A stretch of 64,000 bases of DNA from Blautia luti (GTDB lineage: Bacteria > Bacillota > Clostridia > Lachnospirales > Lachnospiraceae): the NCBI RefSeq assembly GCF_013304735.1, contig NZ_JAAITI010000017.1, positions 1-64,000 of the forward strand, read 5' to 3'. The notes beneath the pieces are model-generated. The model worked only from the letters and a program-made list of their open reading frames with translations. It was not told the DNA's origin and did no database searches. Both the position numbers and the translations under genes were made by a program. This document shows, in pieces, positions 15,587 through 24,413 of this stretch; positions within the stretch are counted from its first letter, which is position 1, and every line of letters begins with the position of its first letter.

Positions 15587-15844
15587 TTACAGGTTCTCCT
15601 GCATGAATTTGCTTACTGCCTCGTATGCTGCATCCTCGTCTGCACCATCGAATGTGAAAGTAACCTCATGGCCTTTCTTTACGCCAAGTCCCATAAGTGC
15701 AAGAAGCTTTCTACACTCTACAGTCTTACCGTCTTTCTCGATTGTGATCTTGGACTCGAAACCTTTTACAAGTTTCACAAGCTCTCCTGCCGGACGTGCA
15801 TGGATTCCTTCGTTATCTGTTACTACATACTTGAATTCTTTCAT
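15587..15844 (-). CDS. ptsH: HPr phosphocarrier with lysine in place of Ser46
   Basis: HPr relays phosphate from Enzyme I to EIIA domains. The 85-residue protein has the intact active site GIHARPAGELV with His15. At the regulatory position the Ser46 of most Firmicute HPr proteins is replaced: ECRKLLALMGLGV aligns with the KSIMGVMSLGV helix and has Lys at 46. It therefore should carry phosphate but not be a target of HPr kinase. It sits directly after the fructose EIIABC gene with GGAGG 8 bases before ATG 15844, and probably serves that permease. A general-purpose HPr may exist elsewhere in the genome. Confidence 0.92.
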   Translation of the reverse strand: MKEFKYVVTDNEGIHARPAGELVKLVKGFESKITIEKDGKTVECRKLLALMGLGVKKGHEVTFTFDGADEDAAYEAVSKFMQENL

Positions 15845-15883
15845 TTTTTTATCCTCCAGGTTTTTATTTTTAATTTTAAAAAT

Positions 15884-17797
15884 TTAAGCAACTTTTTTCT
15901 TCAGTACACCGAGAAGTACGGCTGAGATCAGAGTTCCCACAACCAGTGCAACCAGATACATCAGTGCGTTACCTACAACCGGGAATACGAAGATTCCGCC
16001 GTGCGGTGCCATCAGTGTACAGTTGAAAAACATGGAGATCGCTCCGGCTACTGCGGAACCGACGATACAGGACGGAAGTACATGGATCGGGTCAGATGCC
16101 GCAAAAGGAATGGCTCCTTCTGTGATAAATGCAAGTCCCATGATAAAGTTAGTCGGTCCTGCCTCACGCTCTTCTTTTGTAAATTTGTCTTTAAACAGCA
16201 GGGATGCAAGTGCAATAGCGCATGGAGGAGTCATACCTCCCACCATAACTGCTGCCATAATATCATAGTTACCTGCCGCAATGGCTGCTGTACCAAATAC
16301 ATATGCTGCTTTGTTGAACGGGCCTCCCATATCAATGGCCATCATGCCACCGAGAACCAGTCCTAAAATTACTTTACTTGAATTTCCCATGCCTGTCAAG
16401 GCATTATTTAATCCTGTATTGATGCCGCCCATGATCGGCTCTACAATGAATGTCATACAAAGTCCCATAAGAAGGACACCAACAACCGGATAGATCAGTA
16501 CAGGTGCGATTTTTTCCAGAGCTTCCGGAAGTTTGTCACAGACTTTACGAAGTCCCAGGATCAGATATCCTGCAAGGAAACCTGCAAGAAGAGCTCCAAG
16601 GAAACCGGATTTTCCGTTTGCCGCGATCATACCGCCTACAAGACCAACTGCAAGGGCCGGTCTGTCACCGATGGCCATTGCGATAAAGCCGGCCAGTACA
16701 GGGAGCATAAAACCAAATGCGGTTCCACCAATGTTTTTCAGAACAGCCGCTACCGGTGTGATGGTACCAAAGTTTGCTCTCTGGTCTGCCGGAAGGGAAC
16801 TTAAATCTACACTTAAACCATCGATCAGGAATGCAAGAGCGATCAGGATACCACCGCCAACAACCAGTGGAAGCATATGAGATACACCATTCATCAGCTG
16901 CATGTAGATTTTGTGGCCTGCCCCGCCGCCTGCTTTTGCGTTTGAGGAAGAGTTCTGGCTGCCTGCTGCCCCATGATATACCGGAACATCTCCGGAGATC
17001 GCACGTTCAACCAGCTGGTCTGCCTTGCTGATTCCATCGGAAACCTGGCATTCGATGACTTTCTTTCCATCGAAACGGTCCATAGGAACCTTGGCATCTG
17101 CTGCTACGATAATGCAGTCTGCTTCCTGGATCTCCTGATCCGTAAGTACATTTTTTGCTCCGCCGGAGCCTCTTGTCTCTATTTTAATGAAACAGTCTTT
17201 CGCCTTCGCTGCTTTTTCCAGTCCTTCTGCTGCCATGTAGGTGTGGGCAATACCTGTGGGGCATGAAGTAACTGCCAGCAGTTTGGCTCTGGCTCCTTCG
17301 GAACTTCCTGTATCTGCCAGTCTCTCGTCGATATCTTTTTTCTCATCATCTGCCTTGTCGATGATCTCCATAAATTCATCTACAGATTTCGCGTTACGTA
17401 AGGACTCTGTAAAATTATCATCCATCAGCATCACGGAAAGTTTGCTGAGTACATCCAGATGAATGTTGTCTTCTGTATTCGGTGCCGCGATCAGGAAAAG
17501 AAGGGTGACCGGTTCATCGTCCAGTGCCTCAAATTCCACGCCGTTTTTTACTACCATGGCAGCAAGTCCCGGTTTCTTTACCGCATCACATTTTCCATGA
17601 GGAATGGCGATTCCCTCACCGATTCCTGTTGTACTTTCTTCCTCTCTTAAATACACCTGTTTCCGATAAGCTTCCCGGTCGCTGATCTTTTCACTTTTTA
17701 CCATAAGATCTACGGCCATATCCAGCGCTTCGGATTTGGTCTTCGGTGCTGCATCCAGCGATATGCTTCGTTTGTCAAGCAGATCTGTGATTCTCAT
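15884..17797 (-). CDS. fruA: PTS fructose-specific EIIABC
   Basis: This 637-residue fused permease imports fructose as fructose-1-phosphate. The EIIA domain spans about 1-150 with the phosphorylated His67 in GIAIPHGK. The EIIB domain spans about 170-265 with Cys179 in AVTSCPTGIAHTYMAAE. A Ser/Asn/Gly-rich linker follows, then the multi-spanning EIIC domain from about 295 (VSHMLPLVVGGGILIALAF) to the end, including GFITEGAIPFA-like segment AFITEGAIPFAASDP. All three domains are complete. AAAGGAG precedes ATG 17797. The gene follows the 1-phosphofructokinase gene by 20 bases and precedes ptsH by about 40. Confidence 0.95.
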   Translation of the reverse strand: MRITDLLDKRSISLDAAPKTKSEALDMAVDLMVKSEKISDREAYRKQVYLREEESTTGIGEGIAIPHGKCDAVKKPGLAAMVVKNGVEFEALDDEPVTLLFLIAAPNTEDNIHLDVLSKLSVMLMDDNFTESLRNAKSVDEFMEIIDKADDEKKDIDERLADTGSSEGARAKLLAVTSCPTGIAHTYMAAEGLEKAAKAKDCFIKIETRGSGGAKNVLTDQEIQEADCIIVAADAKVPMDRFDGKKVIECQVSDGISKADQLVERAISGDVPVYHGAAGSQNSSSNAKAGGGAGHKIYMQLMNGVSHMLPLVVGGGILIALAFLIDGLSVDLSSLPADQRANFGTITPVAAVLKNIGGTAFGFMLPVLAGFIAMAIGDRPALAVGLVGGMIAANGKSGFLGALLAGFLAGYLILGLRKVCDKLPEALEKIAPVLIYPVVGVLLMGLCMTFIVEPIMGGINTGLNNALTGMGNSSKVILGLVLGGMMAIDMGGPFNKAAYVFGTAAIAAGNYDIMAAVMVGGMTPPCAIALASLLFKDKFTKEEREAGPTNFIMGLAFITEGAIPFAASDPIHVLPSCIVGSAVAGAISMFFNCTLMAPHGGIFVFPVVGNALMYLVALVVGTLISAVLLGVLKKKVA

Positions 17798-17817
17798 CTT
17801 CCCTTCTCCTTTCTTAT

Positions 17818-18729
17818 TTACCCCTCTGTTACCTGTTTATATACCGCCTGAATCTCTTCCCTCGTGGCAAGATTTTCAGAAAATGCACTTGCGCTTCCTG
17901 CGGAAATCCCCATGTGGAAAGCGTATTCGTAATCCTGTTTTTCCATCCAGCCTGCCATAAAGCCTGCTACCATGGAATCTCCGGCTCCCACACCGTTTAC
18001 CAGTGTTCCCTTCGGTGCCGGTTTCTCAAATACCTGTCCGTCTTCTGCTACCAGGACAGCTCCTTCACCGGCCATGGAAATCAGTACATTTCTGGCACCT
18101 TTTTCCTGGAGTTTCTTTCCGTAAGGGATCACATCCTGACGGGTCTTAAGCTCGACTCCGAAGATTTCTCCCAGTTCATGGTTGTTGGGTTTCACAAGGA
18201 ACGGATGATATTTCAAAACGTTTACAAGAAGATCTCTTGTTGCATCCACAACGATCATCACGCCTCTTCCGTCCAGTCTCGCCATGATCTTCTCGTACAT
18301 GTCATCCGGCATGGATGATGGAATGCTTCCTGCCAGGAAAAGCACATCTCCTTCTTTCAGTGTGTCAAGTTTCTCCATCAGCTCCTGAACTTTTTCTGCG
18401 CTGATTTTAGGTCCCATTCCGTTGATCTCGGTTCCGTCAATGGATTTCAGCTTCAGGTTGATTCTGGAAACGCCTTCCGGGATCTTGATAAAATCGGATT
18501 TCACTCCCATCTCCTCAAGCTTTCTTACAATCTCATCTCCTACGAATCCTGCCATGAAACCAAGTGCTGTATTCTCAATTCCAAGGTTCATCAGCACGGT
18601 GGAAACGTTGATTCCTTTTCCACCCGGAAGCATCAGCTCAGAACTGGTACGGTTGGTAAGTCCAAGCTTGAAGTCCTCTACGGAAACGATATAGTCCAGA
18701 GATGGATTAAAAGTAACTGTGCAGATCAT
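17818..18729 (-). CDS. fruK: 1-Phosphofructokinase
   Basis: This PfkB-family sugar kinase phosphorylates fructose-1-phosphate to fructose-1,6-bisphosphate, feeding glycolysis. The N-terminal MICTVTFNPSLDYIV and the glycine pair in LPGGKGINVSTVLMNLG are typical of the 1-phosphofructokinase subgroup. The C-terminal signature NGVGAGDSMVAGF contains the catalytic Asp and anion hole. The start is ATG 18729 (303 aa) after GGGGAGGAG; the longer reading extends into the promoter. It is the first gene of the operon fruK-fruA-ptsH-(fruR). Confidence 0.94.
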   Translation of the reverse strand: MICTVTFNPSLDYIVSVEDFKLGLTNRTSSELMLPGGKGINVSTVLMNLGIENTALGFMAGFVGDEIVRKLEEMGVKSDFIKIPEGVSRINLKLKSIDGTEINGMGPKISAEKVQELMEKLDTLKEGDVLFLAGSIPSSMPDDMYEKIMARLDGRGVMIVVDATRDLLVNVLKYHPFLVKPNNHELGEIFGVELKTRQDVIPYGKKLQEKGARNVLISMAGEGAVLVAEDGQVFEKPAPKGTLVNGVGAGDSMVAGFMAGWMEKQDYEYAFHMGISAGSASAFSENLATREEIQAVYKQVTEG

Positions 18730-18776
18730 TTCTTTCTCCTCCCCATATCTTTTATTCTGCGGGTTTCTGACCGCTT

Positions 18777-18831
18777 TTTGTTGTTCCTCATTTGTTGAAC
18801 TTAGTATACTTCCAATTTCGTTCAAAGTCAA
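18777..18831 (-). promoter_or_regulatory. Promoter and probable repressor site of the fructose operon
   Basis: On minus TTGACT (18826-18831) and TATACT (18803-18808) are 17 bases apart. Just downstream, over the expected start point, the heptamer CAACAAA occurs twice, 14 bases apart start to start (18791-18797 and 18777-18783). Direct repeats of this kind are common DeoR-family operators, so the regulator encoded at the end of the operon is the likely binder. Confidence 0.7.
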
Positions 18832-18878
18832 TCAAACTACTTCACAAAATTCATGACTGTTTTTGGTTGAGTTTGCAC

Positions 18879-18923
18879 AAAAAAAGTGCATCAATCCTAG
18901 TTTTTCCAGGTTGATACACTTTT
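18879..18923 (-). terminator. Terminator of pabC
   Basis: AAGTG-ATCAA-CCT pairs with AGG-TTGAT-CACTT, with two mismatches, and a run of seven T follows on minus. A T-rich stretch on the plus side may let it work in both directions. Confidence 0.72.
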
Positions 18924-18996
18924 ATCCCTGATTATCTCAGTCATTTTCATTCATTTCAGTCATGGTCATTCACAGAATCTGGCACTCCATATCATT

Positions 18997-19788
18997 TCAT
19001 CTGTCTTTCCTCTTATTTATCGTCTCCTGTACCATGTCCTGATATTTTCTCATCAGCTTCTTTGTCACTCGGTCTTCCTCAAACCGAATTTCCCCGATCT
19101 GACGCACTGGCATGATTCCCATCAGGGAATTGGTAACAAAACATTCCTGATACCGCTTCAGGTCCTGAACATAGATGTCTGTCTCTTCCACATCTTCTGT
19201 TTCACAGAGATACTCCCGAAGGATCCCCGGAAGAAGGCCGCAACTGACTTGTGGCGTACAGATCACGCCGTTTCTCACAAAAAATACATTACTTACCGTA
19301 CCTTCAGAAACCTGTTCTTTTGTATTGAGAAACAGCCGCTCATCCATTCCTGCTGCCGTGGCGTTTCTTTTTTCCAGGATACAGTCTCCGTAATTCATGG
19401 TTTTGTGATATACCAGCGGTGAGGTTTCATTTCGTTTTACCGCACTGATATCTATGAAAAAACCTTTCTCATATTTTTCCGGTGTATAGTGATTGGCACG
19501 AAGAGAATAAACCATGTTTTCCTTGGTAAGCATGATCTTTAATGCACAGTGCTCCAGGTTTCTAAATTCCTTTTGTACTTCTGTGCGCATTTTCTGTTCT
19601 TCCAGATATTTTTCAATCTTCCGTGCAGTGATCCCCCGTTCTGACAAGCTTCCCAGTTTCAGGAAATCTGCGGCACGTTCCAGTCTTTTCAGGTGTTTAT
19701 CCAGCAGTATGGGAATTCCCTGTTCGATCCCTATGGTTTCAAATGCTCCCAGGCCAAACTGAAAACATTCATCTAATGTTACGTTCAT
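18997..19788 (-). CDS. pabC: Class IV aminotransferase, 4-amino-4-deoxychorismate lyase type
   Basis: This PLP enzyme of fold type IV would remove pyruvate from aminodeoxychorismate to give p-aminobenzoate for folate. The Schiff-base lysine is in VYHKTMNY, and the PLP-binding Glu and following loop are in SEGTVSNVFFVRNG. FQFGLGAFETIG near the start is the family's substrate loop. I start at ATG 19788 (263 aa), 6 bases after GGAGG; the ATG two codons earlier abuts that site. It follows pabB and pabA on the same strand, which is the main reason for preferring this role over a branched-chain or D-amino-acid aminotransferase. Confidence 0.85.
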   Translation of the reverse strand: MNVTLDECFQFGLGAFETIGIEQGIPILLDKHLKRLERAADFLKLGSLSERGITARKIEKYLEEQKMRTEVQKEFRNLEHCALKIMLTKENMVYSLRANHYTPEKYEKGFFIDISAVKRNETSPLVYHKTMNYGDCILEKRNATAAGMDERLFLNTKEQVSEGTVSNVFFVRNGVICTPQVSCGLLPGILREYLCETEDVEETDIYVQDLKRYQECFVTNSLMGIMPVRQIGEIRFEEDRVTKKLMRKYQDMVQETINKRKDR

Positions 19789-19866
19789 CTCCATCCTCCC
19801 TTTTGCATCAGGTCTCCCGGCCCGTCTGCAGAATCTTTCTTAGTCTTCCGTTATTCCGTATGTCCC

Positions 19867-21288
19867 CTATTGCAGTGCGTCCAGGATTGCTTTCGCTTTC
19901 TGCAGTGTTTCCTCATACTCAAATTCCAGATCTGACTCTGCCGTGATCCCGCCGCCGACACCAAGATGATATTTCCCGTTTTTATGAAGGGCTGTACGGA
20001 TCACGATGTTAAAATCGCAGCTGCCATCCAGTGTCAGATAGCCGATGGAACCGGTATAGAGATTTCTTTTTCCATGCTCCAGTTCATCAATGATCTCCAT
20101 AGCGCGGTATTTCGGTGCACCGGTAATAGAACCACCGGGGAACGTAGCTTCCAGAAGGTCCATCACATTTTTTCCATCTTCCAGTGTTCCCTCAATATCC
20201 GACACCAGATGAAATACTGTGGCATATGCTTCCACTGTAAAAAGTTCAGTTACTTTCACGCTTCCCGGTGTACATACCCGGTTCAGATCATTTCGTTCCA
20301 GATCTACGATCATCAGAAGCTCACTTTTATCTTTTCCGGAATCTGCAAGTTCCTGGCGGAGCATTTCGTCTTCCTCAGGCGTTGCGCCACGTTTTCGTGT
20401 TCCTTTTATAGGACGGGTGTTTACATGGCGGTCTTTCATTTTCAGGAAGCGCTCCGGAGAGGCACAGACGATCTGATAATCTCCGAAATCCAGATATCCG
20501 CCAAAAGGAGAGGGATTGTTTTTCCGAAGATCATAAAAAACATCCAGCGGCTGTTTTTCGCTTTCAATTGTAAGCTGCTGTGTCATATTGGCAATGTAGA
20601 TATCACCTTCTATAATATATTGGATCATCCGGTCCACTGCCTGCTTGTATTCCTCTTTCTCAAAATTTGGATGGACCTGAATCTTAAATTTCTCACGGTG
20701 AGAATTTTCCGTGATCATCCCATTTCCGAATTTCTTTTTTTCTCCGATTTCCGGTTCTTCCGGTTTGCCAGCCTCTGCAGATTCCAGGATTGCTTTTTCC
20801 ATTGCGCCGATCTGCGCCGCGGCATTTCCGCTGATTCCATTTGACACAAGATACGTCCTTTTTTCCTGACAGTCTTCCACAACAAAACAGTCATAAAACG
20901 TCAGAACCGCTTCCGGAATCGTCACAAGATCTTTTTCCCCGGAGGGTACTCCCATCTGTTTCCTTCCGTAATCATAGGAAAAATATCCTACAGCTCCGGA
21001 CACAAGGGGAAGTCTGCTGTCATTTTTGTCCTCATGGGTATTCAAATATTCCCGCATGTAGTCTTCAAAGGTTGTTTCTGTTTCCGGTTTTCCATTGATG
21101 GTAAAGGTCTTCCCGTCTTTTACCAGTTTCAGATAGGGGCACCTTCCGATCACGGAATAATGTCCCAGTTCATTCACAAGGGAGGAATCCAGAAATGCAG
21201 CTCCCGGCTCTCTCTCGTAGATCCGGAAAATCTCCACTGCCGGGATATATGGGGTCAGTTCTTTTATGATTCGCTGATTATTGTACAT
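19867..21288 (-). CDS. pabB: Aminodeoxychorismate synthase component I
   Basis: The enzyme uses ammonia from PabA to aminate chorismate. The N-terminal domain is followed by the chorismate-binding core with ASPERFLK, the RPIKGTRKRG segment (Lys in PIKGT is typical of PabB, whereas TrpE has Ala), DLERNDLNRVC, and the C-terminal GAPKYRAMEIIDELE and GVGGGITAESD. At 473 residues it is full length. The start is ATG 21288 preceded by CAGGAG 7 bases upstream. Gene order pabA-pabB-pabC and the PIKGT motif favour folate over tryptophan synthesis. Confidence 0.92.
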   Translation of the reverse strand: MYNNQRIIKELTPYIPAVEIFRIYEREPGAAFLDSSLVNELGHYSVIGRCPYLKLVKDGKTFTINGKPETETTFEDYMREYLNTHEDKNDSRLPLVSGAVGYFSYDYGRKQMGVPSGEKDLVTIPEAVLTFYDCFVVEDCQEKRTYLVSNGISGNAAAQIGAMEKAILESAEAGKPEEPEIGEKKKFGNGMITENSHREKFKIQVHPNFEKEEYKQAVDRMIQYIIEGDIYIANMTQQLTIESEKQPLDVFYDLRKNNPSPFGGYLDFGDYQIVCASPERFLKMKDRHVNTRPIKGTRKRGATPEEDEMLRQELADSGKDKSELLMIVDLERNDLNRVCTPGSVKVTELFTVEAYATVFHLVSDIEGTLEDGKNVMDLLEATFPGGSITGAPKYRAMEIIDELEHGKRNLYTGSIGYLTLDGSCDFNIVIRTALHKNGKYHLGVGGGITAESDLEFEYEETLQKAKAILDALQ

Positions 21289-21411
21289 GTTTTTACTCCT
21301 GTGTGTTCCCGGTTTTATCTGTGCAGTGAGCGGATCAGGTATCCTCACTGCACCCTGTAATATTCTTATGAGTGCAGGCGAGCTGCATTCATCTCCGGGT
21401 TATTTTTTGAT

Positions 21412-22029
21412 CTAAGCAGTTTTCTCTTCTGCCAGTTCTTCTTCCCTCTCCTGATGAAATTCCTCTGCGATCTTACAGAAATTCTCAAGAAGCTCATGGC
21501 CATATTCCGTAAGAACAGCTTCCGGATGGAACTGTACGCCATACAGAGGCAGTGTTTTATGGGAAATTCCCATAACTGCTCCGTCATCGGAAACAGCATC
21601 TACCTGATATTCTTCCGGGATGCTGTCTTCCCGTACGATCAGGGAATGATATCTTGTAACCTTATATTTCTCCGGCAGGCCTGCAAACACACCGGTTCCG
21701 TAATTGTGGATCTCTGTTACTTTTCCGTGCATGGGACGTGCTCCCTTTTCCACTACTGCTCCCGCGCAGTGGCCGATAACCTGATGGCCCAGACAGACAC
21801 CCAGGATCGGAATCCTTCCCTGAAATTTTTTTACCGTATCTACACAGAGCTTCGCATCCCAGGGACGTTTCGGTCCCGGCGAAAGAATAATCCCTTCCGG
21901 ATTCATCGCTTCCAGCTCGTCCAGAGTAATCTCATCGCAGCGTTTAACCAGGATATCTCTCCCCAGTTCCTGAAAATATGCCTTCAGATTATATACAAAT
22001 GAATCAAAATTGTCGATCATGACATACAT
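21412..22029 (-). CDS. pabA: Aminodeoxychorismate/anthranilate synthase glutaminase subunit
   Basis: This 205-residue class I glutamine amidotransferase releases ammonia from glutamine for PabB. The catalytic Cys lies in GVCLGHQVIG, the His and Glu in VQFHPEAVLTEYG, and the oxyanion loop is ILSPGPKRPWDA. The start ATG 22029 has TGGAGG 7 bases upstream. The C-terminus has an extra Glu-rich tail of about 20 residues. It is the first gene of the pab operon. Such subunits can also serve TrpE, so dual use cannot be excluded. Confidence 0.92.
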   Translation of the reverse strand: MYVMIDNFDSFVYNLKAYFQELGRDILVKRCDEITLDELEAMNPEGIILSPGPKRPWDAKLCVDTVKKFQGRIPILGVCLGHQVIGHCAGAVVEKGARPMHGKVTEIHNYGTGVFAGLPEKYKVTRYHSLIVREDSIPEEYQVDAVSDDGAVMGISHKTLPLYGVQFHPEAVLTEYGHELLENFCKIAEEFHQEREEELAEEKTA

Positions 22030-22046
22030 GTTTTTTCCTCCATATA

Positions 22047-22101
22047 TAAAAAAAGGGATAACGCCGGCATGCCAAAAAGGCATGCACAGTCGTTATCCCT
22101 T
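22047..22101 (-). terminator. Large terminator hairpin between the DUF1858 gene and pabA
   Basis: An outer 11-bp stem (AAGGGATAACG/CGTTATCCCTT) encloses an inner 7-bp stem (GCATGCC/GGCATGC) around a 5-base loop. Seven T follow on minus, running straight into the pabA ribosome site. It ends the DUF1858 transcript and could also act as an attenuator for pabA. Confidence 0.85.
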
Positions 22102-22152
22102 ACGGTCCGTAATCTGTACGTTATAACGTTATAAGATCAGTGATAGTACTGA

Positions 22153-22362
22153 TTATTTCTGTTTCTTGGTTTCCTCATAGTGATGGATGTCTGCCAGTAC
22201 TACGTTTACGTCAAGTCCGTGTACCATACATGCCTCCTCAAGAGACTCACCGATAGAAGACGGACAGCCGATGCAGTGCATTCCTTCCTGCATAAGGATG
22301 TATGCGATCTTCTCATCGTATGCAAGCATCTCGCCCATTGTTGTTTCCTTTGTGATTTCCAT
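22153..22362 (-). CDS. DUF1858 redox-disulfide protein
   Basis: This 69-residue protein matches DUF1858, also described as a hybrid-cluster-protein-associated redox disulfide domain. Its core is the CxxC pair in HCIGCPSS at about residues 30-33, preceded by TMGEMLAYDEKIAYILMQEGM. A thiol redox or metal-binding role is likely but unproven. The ATG at 22362 lies downstream of a clear promoter. No hybrid cluster protein gene is in the window. A strong hairpin separates it from pabA. Confidence 0.88.
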   Translation of the reverse strand: MEITKETTMGEMLAYDEKIAYILMQEGMHCIGCPSSIGESLEEACMVHGLDVNVVLADIHHYEETKKQK

Positions 22363-22447
22363 GATCTATATTCTCCCTTCTGGATTTGTAATCTTACCCG
22401 GAATCCCGGTTTCCTGGTTTCCTGGTTTTTTCCGCAGTTATAATATC

Positions 22448-22475
22448 ATTATAACTGTATCTTCCATAATTGCAA
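22448..22475 (-). promoter_or_regulatory. Promoter of the DUF1858 gene
   Basis: TTGCAA and TATAAT are 16 bases apart on minus. The roughly 80-base leader contains the octamer CCAGGAAA-type sequence twice in tandem (22401-22425), of unknown meaning. Confidence 0.65.
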
Positions 22476-22514
22476 GCCTAAATTTATTCTTTTCATTTTC
22501 TGTATTATACCCAC

Positions 22515-23876
22515 TCAGGCAGCAGTTTCCTTTTTTCCCCTGCTCCACTTTTTCATCACATAAATATAATACGGGATCAGAGGGATCAGCGCTGCGATCC
22601 ATGCGGCAGGATCTGCCAGACATACACCTGCAAAACTTGTTTTTCCTGCAACAAACATAACGATCGCACTTCTTGCCGCCAGTTCAAACACACCGCCCAG
22701 CATGGGAACCAAGCCATATCCCAGTCCCTGAAGTCCGTTTCGGTAGAGGAAGATACTTCCAAGGAACGGATATGCCCAGAATACCGTATGAAAATAAGTA
22801 ACAGAAACATTAATAACATCCGTCTGGGATTTGTCAATAAATAGCCAGGTCATGTACTTTCCGAAAAAGAACATAATGATCATAGTGATCACACTCCAGA
22901 TCAAGACCATGATCTGGGTATATTTCATTCCTGCTTTTACACGGTCCATCTTTCCGGCGCCCCGGTTCTGTCCTACATAGGTTGCCATCGTCGCACCAAA
23001 AGCTACAAATACAGTTGCAATGATATTCTGTATTTTTCCCGCAGCGGAAAATCCTGCCATATATACAGAACCGTAAATATTTACCGCACCCTGCACAATA
23101 ATGGTTCCGATCGCTGTGATGGAAAACTGAAGTCCCATGGGAATACCAAGGGCCAGCAGATAACGGAAGCTGGTAAAAGAAACTTCAAAGTTTTCTTTCT
23201 TCAGATGCAGGATCGGGAACTTTTTGATAATATAGATCAGGCAGCAGACTGCGGAAATTGCCTGCGCGATAACCGTAGCATAGGCACAGCCTTCCACTCC
23301 CATCCCGATTTTTACAATAAACAGAATATCCAGGAACACATTGATCACTGCCGAAATGATCAGAAAATACAGCGGAGATTTTGAATCTCCAAGTGCACGG
23401 AGAAACGCTGCCAGTGAATTATATGCCGCTGTTACGATCAGGCCTGCATAAATAATTCCCATATATCCCTTCACAGATCCCATCAGATCCTCCGGTGAAT
23501 TCATCAGCCGCAGAATCGGTTCATTCAAAGCCTCAAAGCCAATGGTCATCACAATGGCAAAGGCTGCTGCCAGATAAATGGACATAGCTACGTAATGACG
23601 CATCTTATCATATTGCTTCGCCCCGAACCACTGGGATACCAGAATGGCAAAGCCACTGCTCAGTCCGTTAAGCCATCCGGTAACAAAAAACATCAGTGAA
23701 CCGGTGCTTCCGATTGCAGCCAGCGCATCTACTCCCAGGAACTGACCCGCAACAATGGAATCCGCAATGTTATAAAACTGCTGAAAAATATTTCCAAGAC
23801 ACATGGGAATCATAAACCGGATGATCAGGCTCACCGGATTTCCCACAGTCATATCATTGGTCTTATCTTTTGCCAT
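22515..23876 (-). CDS. MATE family efflux transporter
   Basis: This 453-residue integral membrane protein has twelve predicted hydrophobic segments in two halves. The N-terminal PVSLIIRFMIPMCLGNIFQQFYNIADSIVAGQFLG is the family hallmark, with internal similarity in the second half (ALGIPMGLQFSITAIGTIIVQGAVNIYG). MATE proteins export drugs or metabolites using sodium or proton gradients. The substrate cannot be deduced. The very short tail ends in basic residues. AAAGGAG lies 12 bases before ATG 23876. No regulator is adjacent, so it is probably a housekeeping member of a large clostridial family. Confidence 0.92.
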   Translation of the reverse strand: MAKDKTNDMTVGNPVSLIIRFMIPMCLGNIFQQFYNIADSIVAGQFLGVDALAAIGSTGSLMFFVTGWLNGLSSGFAILVSQWFGAKQYDKMRHYVAMSIYLAAAFAIVMTIGFEALNEPILRLMNSPEDLMGSVKGYMGIIYAGLIVTAAYNSLAAFLRALGDSKSPLYFLIISAVINVFLDILFIVKIGMGVEGCAYATVIAQAISAVCCLIYIIKKFPILHLKKENFEVSFTSFRYLLALGIPMGLQFSITAIGTIIVQGAVNIYGSVYMAGFSAAGKIQNIIATVFVAFGATMATYVGQNRGAGKMDRVKAGMKYTQIMVLIWSVITMIIMFFFGKYMTWLFIDKSQTDVINVSVTYFHTVFWAYPFLGSIFLYRNGLQGLGYGLVPMLGGVFELAARSAIVMFVAGKTSFAGVCLADPAAWIAALIPLIPYYIYVMKKWSRGKKETAA

Positions 23877-23915
23877 TTTTTAACTCAACTCCTTTCTCGT
23901 AAATATAAACATTTT

Positions 23916-24374
23916 TTATTTTTTAAAAACAATTAATTTACTGATTATATAATTCAATACGATCACAACCACCTGAGCGATCAGCTTCACTGCCATGCTG
24001 TTAAATCCAAGCCAGGTAATGAATACTGCAAGGATCGCTTCTTCCACAACCAGAGTAAAGAGTCTTCCTCCGAAAAACGAAGCCATCTGCTTTAAAAATC
24101 CGGCTGCCGAATCTACCTGACCGTCGAATACCCAGGTCCTGTTTGTAAAATACTGAAACAGTACACAGACTACCCAGCAGATCACATTGGCGATCAGCGC
24201 ATTTATTCCGAGCATGCCATCCAGCCATGCATACAGTGCTATGTTCAGAAAAAATGTGATCCCGCCAAAGAACAGATACATCAGAACTTCCTTATGTTTT
24301 TTATAAAAAGGTTCAAATATGTTCAATACAGGAAGATGCATCAGTCTGTCAAAAATGTCTTTCTTTTCCTCCAT
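23916..24374 (-). CDS. GtrA-like membrane protein
   Basis: This 152-residue protein has four hydrophobic segments and the GtrA pattern: YLFFGGITFFLNIALYAWL in the first, NRTWVFD after the second, and a final NYIISKLIVFKK. GtrA-type proteins are thought to move undecaprenyl-linked sugars across the membrane for envelope glycosylation. An N-terminal cytoplasmic arm of about 35 residues precedes the membrane part. I choose ATG 24374 because AAAGGA is 7 bases upstream; an ATG two codons earlier is too close to it. No glycosyltransferase is adjacent, so its partner is unknown. Confidence 0.87.
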   Translation of the reverse strand: MEEKKDIFDRLMHLPVLNIFEPFYKKHKEVLMYLFFGGITFFLNIALYAWLDGMLGINALIANVICWVVCVLFQYFTNRTWVFDGQVDSAAGFLKQMASFFGGRLFTLVVEEAILAVFITWLGFNSMAVKLIAQVVVIVLNYIISKLIVFKK

Positions 24375-24413
24375 ATCCATATCCTTTCTTCTTTGTCATA
24401 TGTAAACTTGTAT

